Source: Alopecurus myosuroides (Eukaryota; Streptophyta; Magnoliopsida; Poales; Poaceae). Taken from it: a stretch of DNA of 64,000 bases. The position numbers and the translations under genes were made by a program. The notes under the pieces were generated by a model. That model worked only from the letters and a program-made list of their open reading frames with translations, made no database searches and was not told the origin of the DNA. The stretch spans positions 112,600,019 through 112,664,018 of the forward strand of contig CM054061.1 of assembly GCA_028641055.1 (NCBI GenBank). Reading direction: 5' to 3'. Shown here piece by piece: positions 20,791 through 33,962 of this stretch. The stretch's first letter is position 1. Every line of letters begins with the position of its first letter.

Positions 20791-22262
20791 TAGAAAAGGT
20801 TTAATTTTCTTTTTAGATTTTATAGCTATTTAACCTTTTTTTTTTTGAATTTTATAGCCTATTTTACCTATTCTCACTCAAAAGCCATGCCCAAATCGCA
20901 GCCCGTGGGCTAGACCGACACAACACGAATAACATTCGTGCCTGGCGGGCCGTGCCTTAGTTAGGCCCTGCCGTCTCGGGCCGCCCGTTTGGCCGACTAT
21001 AGTTGTGTGCAAAATATCTCAAACCAGACCTGGCCAATGGGCCAACCCGGCCCGGCACGAGCCATCACCCGGTAAAAGGGCCTGGCACAGCACGACAAAC
21101 ATAGGCTCGCTAACCAGACGAACCGACCATGCCTGCACGCGGGAGCGCACCCCCGACATAAGCACGACACAGAGCCCAAACATGCTGGCACGCGGCCTAT
21201 TTCTCGTCACATGATGTATACGGTCCGTCTGCCTAGAAGGTAAGTTCCCTGATGGTCATGCTCTGTGCGGGAGCGCAGGCTTGGGACCCTCCTCGCTGGC
21301 GCCCGGGCGTCCCACTGCTCCCGTATCGCTGAAGGATCCTGTCTTGGGCCGGCCCATTTTCGTTCCTTCGTATGTCTGAGATGGAATTGAGCGTTCTTTC
21401 GCTGCAGCTGAGTCCCATCGTGTGTGGGACCACATTGTCAGACAGATGTGTGGTTTCCACTCGTGTTTACATAGGTGGGGAGGTCGGGGTATTTAAGCTG
21501 GTGTTCGGTTTGCTAAACTTCCGAGGTGAGACTAATTTTTTTGGTCCGTTCGCTGTTTGCACGTTCGATTCATGCGGGACTAGCTCCTTCGTACTTGGGG
21601 TTGACTGGTTACTTTGCTCGACATGTACGGGCATTGTCTACGTGCGGAATCCCGTATGCACGCGAGTGCTTGCTTTTTTTTTTCTCGTACGACGCTCGCT
21701 GCTGATGTGTGGCGTGGTGCTTGCTCTTTTTTTGCCTAGCAGCCTAGGTGTGCTAGCTGCTGCTTATAGCAATAAAAAAAAAAGGTTCACTAATGGTTGC
21801 GGCGCTTGATTACGTACGTGTGATTGTGCACCGATTCACTAATTCCTGATGTGTACGTGGAAATATTCCATCTGCATAGTGTAGCGTACATATGAGCATG
21901 CAGCAAACTATTGTACATGCAGATGTATATGTACATCCAACTTATAGTAAAAAAAAAAGTGATATGGTAGAAGAAACGAGGAATGAAAATCCAAAGTCAA
22001 CCTTTTTTATGTAGAAAATTAATAAAACGAGAAGAAATATAAAGTTAGTGAGTAAGGAATAAAATCACTTCTAAAACCGGAAGTAAAATAGACTAAGGGC
22101 GGCCATAGGATGGTGTATTTTACTATTTTTAGAAAAATACGGGGAAAAATTTACGGGGAACCATAGAGCTCTTGCAAAAAACGGGCGCGCACATGTGGAA
22201 ATAATACGGCTCCGGAAATATTTATTACATTCCAATTGGCGCCTAAGTGAAACAAATAAAAA
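20791..22262. other. Unassigned intergenic DNA with a GC-rich segment
   Basis: A GC-rich segment (20890-21200) is rich in GGGCC, CCCGGCCCGGCACG and related phrases. A similar composition recurs at 40730-40850, where GGGCCGTGC and CCGACACG also occur, so this may be a dispersed repeat. An open frame at 21372-21809 has no recognisable domain. The interval ends at the ACATG target site of the next element. Confidence 0.4.
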
Positions 22263-22267
22263 ACATG

Positions 22268-22799
22268 TGTCGGATATATACTGAATAGGGTATATCAGAT
22301 GGTGGTCATAAGTGCCGGATTACCAGGGTGGCCCAAGTGGTAGTGGGCTATGGTCCATTGGGCGGCCCAGTAAGCTGACGCGCAGAAGCCGGATTCTAGA
22401 AGGACCCGGATCACGGCCCACATGATCTGGCTTGGAGGAGAAGGCGGATTCCTTACTTTCCAAGTTAATAGCTACCGTAGTCTTCTAGGTTTCCTACTCT
22501 GTATGCCCTAACCCAGCTATTATATAAAGCCGGACGGGAGATATGATAGATAGAGAAGAAGTAACTCGCCGGGAAGTTGATCCTCAGCGAATAGCTAAAC
22601 CGAACCTCACATTGTAATTGTATACACAGGCTTTAGTCCTGATTAGTGAGATTGCAGGAGTAGGAACGTCGTATCATTACGACGTACCGAACCTGGGTAA
22701 ATCCCGTGTCTTTGTCTTCAACGCGATCCCGTTCCCCCACGTCTCTACCCGTAGTCTCATGGCACCCCCGTCTATGAAAACCACTACGATGTCTCGACA
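22268..22799 (+). repeat. 5' LTR (532 bp) with TATA box
   Basis: The LTR starts TGTCGG and ends TCGACA. A TATATAAAG box lies at 22521-22529, about 250 bp into the LTR, and is the likely core promoter of the genomic transcript. The primer-binding site follows at once: TTGGCGCCCACCGTGG at 22801-22816. This site is common in grass Gypsy elements, but I did not assign the tRNA. Confidence 0.92.
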
Positions 22800-22839
22800 G
22801 TTGGCGCCCACCGTGGGGCAAACGACGTCAGGCGTTAAG

Positions 22840-24398
22840 TTCCGATCTGGGATACTCGGCGGAATCGGCAGTTCCATAACTGTCGGAAGTCTGGAGTTCG
22901 ATGACGACGTCGGACGCTTCCTCGACAATGGATCTTACATACCTGCGCAAAATCATATTGTAAGTGTCTGCGTGTTACCGATCGGATCTGCTAATATCTT
23001 TATCGGACTAACTGCAGAGGCCATGGGGTTTTGCGGTGGAAGCAAATTTTTCCCACCCGCCCTATACCAAGTCGAAGATGACTATGATACCGGATTTTGC
23101 TCAGATCGCCGACAGGAAAGTGATACACACTTTATCGGTATGGTGCAATCCGAAGTCGCCGAAAACATGGATGATGGAAACCCCGTGCAGGAGGCAGACA
23201 ATAACACGCCCACTACAGAGGTGGAAGATCCGACATCCGTCAACATGGCGATGAACTCGGAAGCTGACTCGGTGCTAGCCGCCATTGAGGTGAGATTAGA
23301 GTCAGAAACCGGATCGGATGATTTCGATTCCGAAGATGAAGACGAGGACACCTTCGAAAGAAAGGTCAAATCTCTTCAAGAAGGATTCCATGAAGTACTT
23401 ATGGCAAAACCGGCTGAAATCACGGATGCCAGCAGTCAGTAAAGCCCTAAAACTCCTCCGCCAGAGAAAGAGAGAGAAGATGGAGAAACTTCTCCGATAT
23501 TTCCCAACGTCAAGGAATTGACAGAGGATGAACCTGCCAAAAAGCCTCCCTCTTCCAAGAAAAAGCACAAGGCCGCTAAAAAGCTCCAATACAAAATCCG
23601 GAAGAAAAATCAGCTGACCCAGCTGACGAAAGCCCGGAAGTAGGAGATGCAAGCGGAACAAAGCCCGCGGAGAAGAAAACCAAGGAAATCCTTGTTCCGC
23701 CAATGACAGAACAAGAAGAACATGATCTGTTACAAACGCCAGTGGGACTAAACGAACCCCCTGAGATGCTGGAAGCCAGGAGACGAGCTTTCCAACGGCA
23801 ACAACAACATCTACTCAGATCTCGTGAACACCTCCAAAAAAACCCAGGATGAATCAAGCTCATGAAGGAAGAAATCGAGGAGTACGAGAAAAAGAATAGA
23901 TCTGCCTTAAAGCCTACAAGGTTACCCGGAATCGTGAGACCGGAAGTAGTGCCGCCAAAAGAAAGGTTTCATAACCCATCTTGGCAAGAGCAGGTAAACG
24001 GCAAAGATGCCAGAGGTGAACCAATATACAAAACCGCAGCGGAAAACGCGGAAGCAGCGTTCGCCATCCTCAACAATGACATGTACTCCAACGGTGAAAA
24101 ACTCCAAGGGGTTTATGCTTTCCTAGGAAAAGCATTGCAACAACAACAGCGAGGCCAAGAGCGATCAGGGAAGTTGCATGACGACTCCGCCCTATGCAAA
24201 ACAGCTACTTGCGCTGCTGGAGCACCTGGACCGGAAGAACCTGGAGATTCAGACAATTCAAAGGATAAAAAAGCAGATCGGAGAAAAGACAAGAAAAATC
24301 CCGACAATAGGGATGAAGCGTCTAGAACCGGATCCCATCTCCCGAAAGGTGGACTCAAACCCCACGATCGGGAAGAAAAATACCGGAATGACGGCAAA
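22840..24398 (+). pseudogene. Leader and N-terminal gag region of the Tat-like element
   Basis: A frame open to 23442 is acidic and unstructured (for example SDDFDSEDEDEDTFERK). A further frame at 23862-24398 is charged, with many Lys, Glu and Gln, typical of the poorly conserved N-terminal gag region. The frames are not continuous, so stops and shifts separate them. The LARD-like element at 24399 interrupts the charged segment, and coding resumes at 28048. Confidence 0.6.
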
Positions 24399-27300
24399 TG
24401 TAACACCTGGGGTGTTTTCCCTAATTTAGAAAATTGGTTGTTTTCTTTTTTTTGGTATTGCATCATGCATCATTTGCACCTTTGTTTGCAAACCAATCCA
24501 AAAGTCAAACCAATTTAAACTTCAAATTCAAATTCAAACTCCAACCAAAAGTTGGCAATTTTCAAAAACAAAAGTTTGTGCAACTGGGCATTTTCAATTG
24601 TGAATTCATAGAAATTAACCTCCTAATTTTCTGACATTTAAAAGTCCATCAACTTCTATTTTTTTTCTTTCTCTCTCTTCTTTTACAAAAAAAAAAAAAT
24701 CACAAAATCCAGGGGGAGGCAGGCCAGCCCGAGTGGCCAGCCCAACTACAACCCCATGAACCAGTCCACCTCTCTAGCCCGATCCACCCTCTCCTTTTTG
24801 TCGTCTTTCTCCTCACCTGTCCCCTCCCTCTCGTTCTGAAAAAGCAGGCAAACGGAGCACATGGGCAGCACGGGGCCGCACCTGCCCGCTCCTTTCCCCT
24901 CCCCCACGCCAGAAACCTTCCCCCTCTTCTTCTCCTTCTACACGCCACCACCAACTCCCTCCGTCAGAACCACCTCCGCCGTCGCCGCCTTGGGCCTCTT
25001 CTCACCGTGCCGTGACGGGGAATGGGGCCCCCAGGGCCCTGGCTTCCTCCTCGACGAAGATCTCGGGCCGGAGATGCTATGGACGCCCCGCACGCCTCCG
25101 AGTTCTCGTCGCCGTCCACCTCTGCAGCAACATCGTCGTCCGCGAGCGCGCCTCCTCGCCTCCGAGTTCCTCGAGGTGAGCCTCGCCCTCGGGTCTCCCT
25201 CTGTCCCCTTCCTCTGCTTTGTGAGGCCGCCATCGTGCGCCTGGTTCCCGCCGACGCCGTAGCTTCGCGGCGTGCTCGCCTCTGTGCGAGGTTGGCCTCC
25301 ATGGCTGCCATGGACGGAAGTTCTTTTCTCCCGCGCGTGGCCTCCCGTGCGTGCACGACTGCCGCTCACACCCGCCCGATGCACCCTGGAACCCCCTGCC
25401 ACACACCTACACACCACCGCACTCGCGTACGCTCGCCAGGAACCAGCGGAGGGACGCCGATCTTCGTCTTCGTCGGACACCAAAGATCTGAAGAGTGGAT
25501 CCTGTTCGTCAAGGTTCAGTTAACGGGGCAGGATCCGAGACTTCGTGGATGGGCTCCGTTCTTTCGTTTCCGGCCTCTTAGGCCTATTTGGATCTTGTCT
25601 GTACTCAGACACTTTGGATGCTTCCGCTGTGATGTAATGATGATTTTTTGGGATATGTGTCCTCTGCATGACTGTATTTGCTATCTCTGCTCTAGTGAGA
25701 ACTTTTGCCACTTATTTCTATTTCTTTGTGTCTTAGAGATTAGTTGTGATATCACTTGTTAAAATGCTGTTGACGTACCATGTGTGAATGGTATGAAGTA
25801 CGTCAATGGTAGTATCCTGATTCCTAGGGGATGGTTTGCGCAGATGATGAATAGTAGGGGTTGGTTGTCACACGTATTCGTGTTGGCCTACTCGTAAGAG
25901 GTGCGGGTGCAGGTAGGCCTCGTAATCCAATCCTCTACTTTTTAACGGACTGTGAGTATCCTCTAGAAGTCCGGGTGCGACAAATGGTATCAGAGCATGG
26001 TTTCCGATTCCCGATATTGTTTCGATACGAATGGTTATCGAAGCAACGGGTCCGCAAAGCCTGTAGGATAACCTCGCTAACGGACGTTGTTTCTAGAGTG
26101 TCAAAAACTATTTCTGCTAAACTATTTTGGAAACATCTCAATAGGATTCTTGTTTTCTCCTTATCTCTTCTCCCTCTTATTTGTTTTGGAGTCTCTCTCT
26201 TCCTCTCCCTCTTTCAAAGTTTTAGGATCCCACGTGGGTGGACGTTTTCTGAGCCTTTAACCTAATAGGTTCGATCATCGGAAGATTCCTGGTGGGAGAA
26301 GATCGTCATCAACCCGAGCAAGAATCTCTTGTTAGTGGTGTCGACAAGCCCTTGTTAGTGGTGTCGAGGAGATCAACTGGAAGCATGAAGAATCGATAGT
26401 CGAACTTCTTTACCCTCCCAGGTTAGGGGGTGGATTGCGAGGGCGCAATCCCTTTTTAGTGGTGTCGTCTGTAACACCTGGGGTGTTTTCCCTAATTTAG
26501 AAAATTGGTTGTTTTCTTTTTTTTGGCATTGCATCATGCATCATTTGCACCTTTGTTTGCAAACCAATCCAAAAGTCAAACCAATTTAAACTTCAAATTA
26601 AAATTCAAACTCCAACCAAAAGTTGGCAATTTTCAAAAACAAAAGTTTGTGCAACTGGGCATTTTCAATTGTGAATTCATAGAAATTAACCTCATAATTT
26701 GCTGACATTTAAAAGTCCATCAAATTCTATTTTTTTCTCTCTTTCTTCTTTTACAAAAAAAAAATCACAAAATCCAGGGGGAGGCAGGCCAGCCCGAGTG
26801 GCCAGCCCAACTACAACCCCATGAACCAGTCCACCTCTCTAGCCCGATCCACCCTCTCCTTTCTGTCGTCTTTCTCCTCACCTGCCCCCTCCCTCTCGTT
26901 CTGAAAAAGCAGGCAAACGGAGCACATGGGCAGCACGGGGCCGCACCTGCCCGCTCCTTTCCCCTCCCCCACGCCAGAAACCTTCCCCCTCTTCTTCTCC
27001 TTCTACACGCCACCACCAAATCCCTCCGTCAGAACCACCTCCGCCGTCGCCGCCTTGGGCCTCTTCTCACCGTGCCGTGATGGGGAATGGGGCCACCAGG
27101 TCCCTGGCTTCCTCCTCGACGAAGATCTCGGGCCGGAGATGCTCTGGACGCCCCGCACGCCTCCGAGTTCTCGTCGCCGTCCACCTCTGCAGCGACATCG
27201 TCGTCCGCGAGCGTGCCTCCTCGCCTCCAAGTTCCTCGAGGTGAGCCTCGCCCTCGGGTCTCCCTCTGTCCCCTTCCTATGCTCTGTGAGGCCGCCATCG

Positions 27301-28047
27301 TGCGCCTAGTTCCCGCCGACGCCGTAGCTCTGCGGCGTGCTCGCCTCTGTGCGAGGTTGGCCTCCATGGCTGCCATGGACCGAAGTTCTTTTCTCCCGCG
27401 CGTGGCCTCCCGTGCGTGCACGACTGCCGCTCACACCCGCCAGATGCACCCTGGAACCCCCTGCCACACACCTACACACCACCGCACTCGCGTACGCTCG
27501 CCAGGAACCAGCGGAGGGACGCCGATCTTCGTCTTCGTCGGACACCAAAGATCTGAAGAGTGGATCCTGTTCGTCAAGGTTCAGTTAACGGGGCAGGATC
27601 CGAGACTTCGTGGATGGGCTTCGTTCTTTCGTTTCCGGCCTCTTAGGCCTATTTGGATCTTGTCTGTACTCAGACACTTTGGATGCTTCCGCTGTGATGT
27701 AATGATGATTTGTTGGGACATGTGTCCTCTGCATGACTGTATTTGCTATCTCTGCTCTAGTGAGAGCTTTTGCCACTTATTTCTATTTCTTTGTGTCTTA
27801 GAGATTAGTTGTGATATCACTTGTTAAAATGTCGTTGACGTACCATGTGTGAATGGTATGAAGTACGTCAATGGTAGTATCCTGATTCCTAGGGGATGGT
27901 TTGCGCAGACGATGAATAGTAGGGGTTGGTTGTCACACGTATTCGTGTTGGCCTACTCGTAAGAGGTGCAGGTGCAGGTAGGCCTCGTAATCCAATCCTC
28001 TACTGTTTAACGGACTGTGAGTATCCTCTAGAAGTCCGGGTGCGACA
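24399..28047 (+). mobile_element. LARD-like non-autonomous LTR element nested in gag
   Basis: LTRs at 24399-25982 (1584 bp) and 26470-28047 (1578 bp) begin TGTAACACCTGGGG and end CGGGTGCGACA. The flanking duplication is GCAAA (24394-24398 and 28048-28052). The primer-binding site TGGTATCAGAGC at 25985-25996 matches initiator tRNA-Met. The internal region is only 487 bp and non-coding, with three TTAGTGGTGTCG phrases. Hand alignment gave about 31 substitutions between LTRs (about 2%), less than the host element, as nesting requires. It depends on proteins from elsewhere. Long open frames inside the LTRs (such as 25022-25762) repeat in both LTRs and are not genes. Confidence 0.93.
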
Positions 28048-29300
28048 GCAAAGCAATGCCAACTCCGAGACACCCAGCTGAAAAAGCTGGAAGACATGAT
28101 GTACCTCACAGGCGTGAAAGATCTCGGACACCCCCTAAGGATAAAGAAAGGCACAGGAGTAGAACTCCGCCTCATCCAAAAGGGCGTGATCTCGGAAGAA
28201 ATAGAAACGATCCCGGAAAAGCGCGTCCGCGCAACAATGGAAAAGAAAGGAGTAGATCCCCTTCTGTCCATTCAGCCGGAAGGTATTCCGCACACATGGA
28301 TAGGGCGGAAAAGGATGATCTATACTTTGGACCTAAGTGTTTCACTGATAGGATCCGAAGGATAACCCTGCATTCTGGCTTTGCCAAGGTCGGTCCAACG
28401 TACCAGAAATACACCGGCAGTACAAACCCGGATACCTGGCTCTCAGACTACTATACAGCCGTCCAGATTAACAATGGGACAGACCTGGAAGATGTAAAGT
28501 TTCTTCCCCTAATGTTGCTGGATGGAGCCAGAGATTGGATCAATGGATTGCCATCAAGAACTGTCGACAGCTGGGATGATATGACTCAAGTATTCACTCA
28601 GCATTTCCGGGGAACTTATAAACGCCCGAACAGCATCAACCAGCTGAACCGTTGCACCCAATTCGAGGATGAACCATACGTGGATTTCATCTCCAGATGG
28701 ACTGCAATGAAGAATAGTTGTTCTGGAGTAACTGACGTATAAGCAATTCATGCTTTCGTCAATGGCCTAAAACCCGGACTTGTACCGTTCATGGTTGGTT
28801 CCAAACAGCACAAAGATCTCGGATCTATGCTTACAACCGCCAACGAACACGCTGCAGCCGAAGACGACATCTTAGCAAGAGGAGGCAATATCGATGCACT
28901 GATACTTGCCAAGAAAAATCCTCGCCTTGAGAAAAAAGGAACTTCAGAAGCAACAACAAAACCCAAAGAGGTCAACATAGCCTTTGGAAGTGAAAAAGGG
29001 AATAGGTGGAAAGGACGCAGTTCAGAACCAATCAACTAAACTAAAGAAGAGTGGGAGAAGATTAAGTCGGAACCCTGCGTCCACCATTCGCAATTTGGGA
29101 AACCCACCCATACAAACGCGCAATGCCGGCTGAATAAGCACATGAAAGGCAGCGCAGGATCCGGAAATAAGGGGAAGAGTTCCAAAAGGAAATTTTCCAA
29201 ACAAAAGCCAGAAGCTGAGAAAAAAGACAGTGAATCGGACACTGACGGAAAAAATCCAGGAACAACAGCGAAAAGGCGAACCTAAATTTTCGAGGGTTGA
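28048..29300 (+). pseudogene. gag capsid region of the Tat-like element
   Basis: Coding resumes after the nested element. An Arg/Ser/Pro-rich stretch leads into the retrotransposon gag domain: NPDTWLSDYYTAVQI, then GARDWINGLP and QHFRGTYKRP, FVNGLKPGL. A knuckle-like Cys/His segment (KSEPCVHH then THTNAQCRL) lies near 29075-29130. In-frame stops at about 28740 and 29037 break the frame, so no full capsid is made. Confidence 0.85.
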
Positions 29301-30102
29301 TGGAGAGTGTGCCTTAACTTTGCTGGCAACTCCATCAGCAAAGGTGGCAAAAAGAACGCTTCGAGAAATAAACGCGGTTGTTCCGGCAACCCCGAAATTC
29401 TTGAAGTATTCAAACACACCAATCACCTGGGATCAGTCTGATCATCCCGGAAACATCCCTGAACCCGGCACACAAGCTCTTGTGGTAAGCCCTATTGTCC
29501 AGAACACTAGGCTAAAAAGAGTGTTGATGGATGGAGGATCCAACATTAACATAATGTATCTGGATACGCTGAAGCATATGAAAATCTCCGAGTCCCAGCT
29601 CAATTACAGCAACATACGCTTCCATGGCATTGTTCCTAGCAGGCAAGCATGATCCCTAGGAGAAATTTCCCTAGATGTCACTTTCGGAGAAAAAGATCAC
29701 TTCCGTCAGGAAAAAGTATCCTTCGAGGTGGTGGCGTTTGAAAGCGTGTATCACGCAATACTCGGACGTCCAGCTTTCGCCAAATTTATGGCAAGATCAT
29801 GTTATATCTATAACAAGTTGTAGATGCCAGGGCCCAAAGGAGGAGTAATCACCATAACTGGAGACTTCAATCTGGCGAACAAGCTGGAAAAAGAAAACAC
29901 CCTTTGCGCCCATAGGGTTATAGCAAAGGAAGAGCTGAAGGAGCTGGCTAAGGAGGTATCGCCGACAGAAATGCCGGCAGGAAAAGAAACCCGGAAACCA
30001 GCAGATAGCTTCGAGGAGTCCGAGAATACAAGACAGGTAATCCTAGATCCCAACGATCTGACAAAATTTGTCGTAGTAGGAACTGGGATGACCGACAAAT
30101 AG
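29281..30102 (+). pseudogene. Protease region of the Tat-like element
   Basis: The segment VVSPIVQNTRLKRVLMDGGS followed by NINIMYLDTL carries the plant Gypsy aspartic-protease signature, with DGGS as the active-site motif. Further on, SVYHAILGRPAFAKFMA matches the conserved ILGRP region. Stops at about 29650, 29821 and 30100 interrupt it. Confidence 0.85.
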
Positions 30103-30165
30103 GAAGGCGAGCTCATCAAGTTCCTCCGTGAGAACTGGGATATTTTCGCCTGGTGTCCGGCTGAC

Positions 30166-31557
30166 ATGCCAGGTGTACCCAGTGAACTTGCTGAGCATCA
30201 ACTCAAGGTGATTCCAGGCTCCAAACCCGTCAAACAAGGTCTCCGTCGATTTGACGGAAGAAGACGGAAGGCTATTAGCAAGGAAATTATCCGGCTTTTA
30301 GCAGCAGATTTCATCCAGGAAGTAATCCACACTGAATGGTCTGCAAATCCGGTATTAGTACCGCAGAAAGACACTACTGCTCTTAGAATGTGTATAGATT
30401 ACACCGGCTTGAACAAATTGTGTCCAAATGATAGGTTCGCGTTACCGCGAATCGATCAAATAATAGAAGCCACCACATGCTCTGAGCTTTTATGCTTTTT
30501 GGATGCATATTCCGGGTATCACCAAATACGCATGAAAAAGGAAGATCAAATTAAGACTTCTTTTATAACCCCGTACGCGACGTATTATTACCTAACCATG
30601 CCATTTGGCCTGAAGAACGCAGGTGTAACTTACCAGCGTTGCATGCAACGTTGTTTGCATAGTCAGATCGGTAAAAACGTCCATGTTTACGTGGACGATA
30701 TTGCTGTCGTAACCAAGGAAAAAGATACGCTCCTTGAAGATTTGCGAGAAACTTTCGAAAACTTGCGCACTTCTAAGATAAAGTTAAATCCATCAAAGTG
30801 TGTATTCGGGGTTCCCTCAGGAAAACTTCTGGGTTTCATCGTTTCTCACAGAGGAATAGAAGTTAACCCGGAAAAGATCAAAGCAATCTTGAACATCTCC
30901 AAACCCACGTGTGTGAAAGATGTCCAAAGACTGACGGGTTCCGCCGCTGCCGTCAGCAGATTTATTAGTCGGCTAGGGGATAAAGCCTTACCACTCTACA
31001 AGTTGCTGAAAAAATCCGACAAATTCGAGTGGACAGAAGAGGCCGATGCAGCGTTAACCTAGTTGAAGGAAACTTTGATGAAAGCTCTGATTTTGGCATC
31101 TGCAAAAGACGAAGAACCTATGTTATTGTACCTCACGGCTACAAACAGGGTTATTAGTGCGGTAATTGTTGTGGAACGGAAGAAAGACGAACAAAGCATA
31201 CCAGACCAACATCCGGTATATTATATAAGTGAAGTTTTCTCCGATTCCAAGCAAAGGTACCCACACTATCAAAAACTGGCATATGACGTATTTTTCGCAT
31301 CTAGAAAGCTGCGCCATTACTTCCAAGGACATTCCGTAACGGTGGTATGTAAAGCACCACTAGGGGATATAATAAACAATGCGGAGGCAACTGGCCGAGT
31401 ACCCAAATGGGGTATCGAGCTAGCAGCCTTCGACATTAAAATATCAGCCAAGGACGGCAATAAAATCACAGGTTTTGGCAGATTTTGTCGCCGACTGGAC
31501 GGAAGCAATGGAGAAAACACCAATGCCGGAGCCCGAGTACTGGATCATGCACTTTGA
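30166..31557 (+). pseudogene. Reverse transcriptase and RNase H of the Tat-like element
   Basis: The reverse transcriptase has LRMCIDYTGLNKLCPNDRFA, CFLDAYSGYHQI, LTMPFGLKNAGVTYQRCMQ and the catalytic YVDD at about 30688. RNase H follows: MLLYLTATNRVISAVIV and YYISEVF, KLAYDVFFASRKLRHYF. A TAG at 31060-31062 sits between the two domains in an otherwise continuous frame, and the frame shifts near 31475-31550. Confidence 0.92.
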
Positions 31558-32284
31558 CGGATCCAAGATGAAAGAGGGCGCTGGAGCTGGTGTAGTCTTA
31601 AAATCCCCTAAAGGAGACACAATGGAGTACGTATTACAAATACACTTCAATGCCAGCAATAACGTGGCAGAATACGAAGCTCTGCTTCATGGCTTGCACA
31701 TTGCAAAAGAAATAGGGGTTAAGCGCATCCTGTGCTACGGCGACTCGGATTTGGTACAACATCAGCTTAACCAAACCTGGGACGCAAAAAGCCCTATAAT
31801 GGCCGAATACCGGAGAACGGTGGACGAGTTCGCCATTTGTTTTTTCGGATTCGAAGTACTCCACGTTAAAAGGGAGGAAAATTGGAACGCGGATGCGTTA
31901 GCCCGCATGGGGTCAGAAAGGGTAAAAATCCTACCACCCGGTGTATTCGTCCAGAATTTGTACGAACCATCCATAAAAGGTGGAGATATCGACTATCCTC
32001 TGGCTTCCGAGTCAATTGAAGTTATGCTCGTCAACCCGGACTGGACAATTCCATATTTAAACTTCTTAGTCAACCAGAAGTACCCGGAAGGAGCGGACGA
32101 AGTCTTGCAGAGACAAATCCAGCGTCGTTGCAAAAGATACACGGTAATTGACAATTTCCTGTACAAACGCAGTACTTCTGGAATTTTTCTGCGGTGTATT
32201 TCACCAGAAGAAGGACGAGAAATCCTGCAAGAAATCCATGCCGGAGATTGCGGATATCATGCTCAATCAAAAAAACATAGTTAA
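31475..32284 (+). pseudogene. Second RNase H-like domain and integrase N-terminus, Tat-like element
   Basis: WIMHFDGSKMKEGAGAGVVL, then VAEYEALLHGLHIAKEIG, CYGDSDLVQHQ and ENWNADALARM follow the archaeal-type RNase H pattern (D, E, D, D). This extra domain after the normal RNase H is a hallmark of Tat elements. The frame then runs toward integrase (EILQEIHAGDCGYHAQSKKH) and stops at 32284, where a frameshift follows. Confidence 0.88.
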
Positions 32285-33337
32285 AAAAGCATTCCGTGCT
32301 GGGTTTTTCTGGCTAACAGCCAAGACAGATGCTGAACACATAGTCAACACATGTGCAGGGTGTCAATATTACGCCAAGCAGACTAATATGCCGGCCCAAA
32401 CACTCAAAACTATCCCAATTACATGGCCATTTGCGGTCTGGGGGATAGATATGATGGGACCATTCAAAACTGCGCGAGACGGACTTACACATCTACTCGT
32501 AGCTGTGGATAAGTATACCAAATGGGTGGAGGCTAAACCCATCAAAAAGCTGGACGGTGTAACTGCCAGAAATTTCATCATTGACATAGTCATGAGATAT
32601 GGCGTTCCACAGAGCATAATAACCGACAACGGGACAAATTTCTCCATTGGACAGTTGGCAAATGTTGCCGACAAACGGGAATTCGCCTAGATCTCGCATC
32701 TGTGGCACACCAGCAATTCAATGGACAGGTTGAGAGAATGAATAGCTCAATCCTGCAAGGAATACGCCCAAGACTCGAATCTCCTCTTCATAGAGCAGCT
32801 GGAGCATGGGTAGAAAAGCTACCTTCCGTGCTTTGGAGTATTCTAACGACGCCAAACAGATCAACTGGGCAAACCTTGTTTTTCCTAGTTTATGGTGCGG
32901 AAGCCATCCTTCCAACGGACATGATCCATGATAGCCCAAGAGTGCGGGATTTCGACGACTTGGATGCCGAAGAAGCACGACAGGATGTCGTCGATCTCTT
33001 AGAAGAGGAACGAGAGCTTGTTCTTCAAAGATCCGCCATTTACCAGCAAGGTTTACGACGTTACCATAGTCGGAAAATCAGGCATCGTTCTTTTAAAGAA
33101 GGTGACCTAGTGCTGAGATTGGTACAACAAAGGAAGCATAAACTGGCCCCAGTATGGGAAGGACCATTTGTCATTAGTAAAGCCATGAAGAATGGATCAT
33201 ATTATCTTGTCGATATTCGAGATACGGAAGACGATCCCGAGAAGCCGAATCGCAAAAGAAAGAGAAAGATAGATGTTGAGCTAGGAGAGACAAAGAGGCC
33301 TTGGAGTATCCAGCAGTTACGTCCCTTCTATACTTAG
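32148..33337 (+). pseudogene. Integrase of the Tat-like element
   Basis: The zinc-binding CAGC half lies at about 32355. The catalytic core has WGIDMMGPF, IITDNGTNF and, after a frameshift near 32680, NGQVERMN, so the D, D and E residues are present but in two frames. The C-terminal part (32702-33337) continues to KHKLAPVWEGPFVI and WSIQQLRPFY, the normal polyprotein end. The frameshift makes it non-functional. Confidence 0.92.
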
Positions 33338-33960
33338 TTCAATTTCTATGTAAACATCTTTGAGATCATGAAATAAAGTTGTCGAAATTCTGATATCCAT
33401 GTTTTTACAAGTTTCTTATAGTACAAAGCATGATTCGACCTTATCTATTTCCCAATGATCTTACAAAATACTTAATGTTAACCCGAATTGTGCCTGCGTG
33501 CTCGGTGTTTAAAACTTGAATGATTTTCAGCCTGCTAACGGCTAAAGGAAACTCGGATTGTGCATGCGTGCCCAAGTTTCAAAAAATTCCTTACTTTTCT
33601 CTAAGTATTATCTGATTGTTTATGTGTTGGGTCACTGGAGCTAGTTAGTAAAAATGCCTTTAGTATGATCATGTTTCCGAGTTTAAACTGATTGGTTATA
33701 CCCAGTAATTCGGCATGATGATTCATAGTACTATTGAGCCATTTCAAACACTAAGGACAGTTAAAACACATAAGCCAGAGAACTTAGAAGATAAAGGAAT
33801 ATTAAAGCCTGGAAACCTTGCAAAGAATTTCATAATTAAAACTGCAAAAGGCGGAGTTCTTGTTTATACAAAAGAATAGAAGCATTACAATATAAATTAC
33901 ATTGTAAAAGTGCAGTAATGCTCCTATTGTCTACTTCCACCATCCAGGTTAAGGACAACC
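33338..33960. other. Spacer between polyprotein end and antisense gene
   Basis: Internal retrotransposon DNA with no supported coding sequence. Two related phrases (TTGTGCCTGCGTGCTCGG and TTGTGCATGCGTGCCCAA, near 33489 and 33557) form a small duplication of about 68-bp spacing. Confidence 0.45.
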
Positions 33961-33962
33961 CT

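Noticed and set aside
22618..22800. Start of a 274-residue frame inside the 5' LTR
   Set aside because: The first 60 residues translate LTR and primer-site sequence. Only the part after the primer site can belong to the gag leader.
25022..25762. 246-residue open frame, repeated at 27087-27827
   Set aside because: It lies entirely inside the LTR of the nested LARD-like element and occurs in both LTRs. The residues are Pro/Arg/Ser-rich low complexity and no domain is visible.
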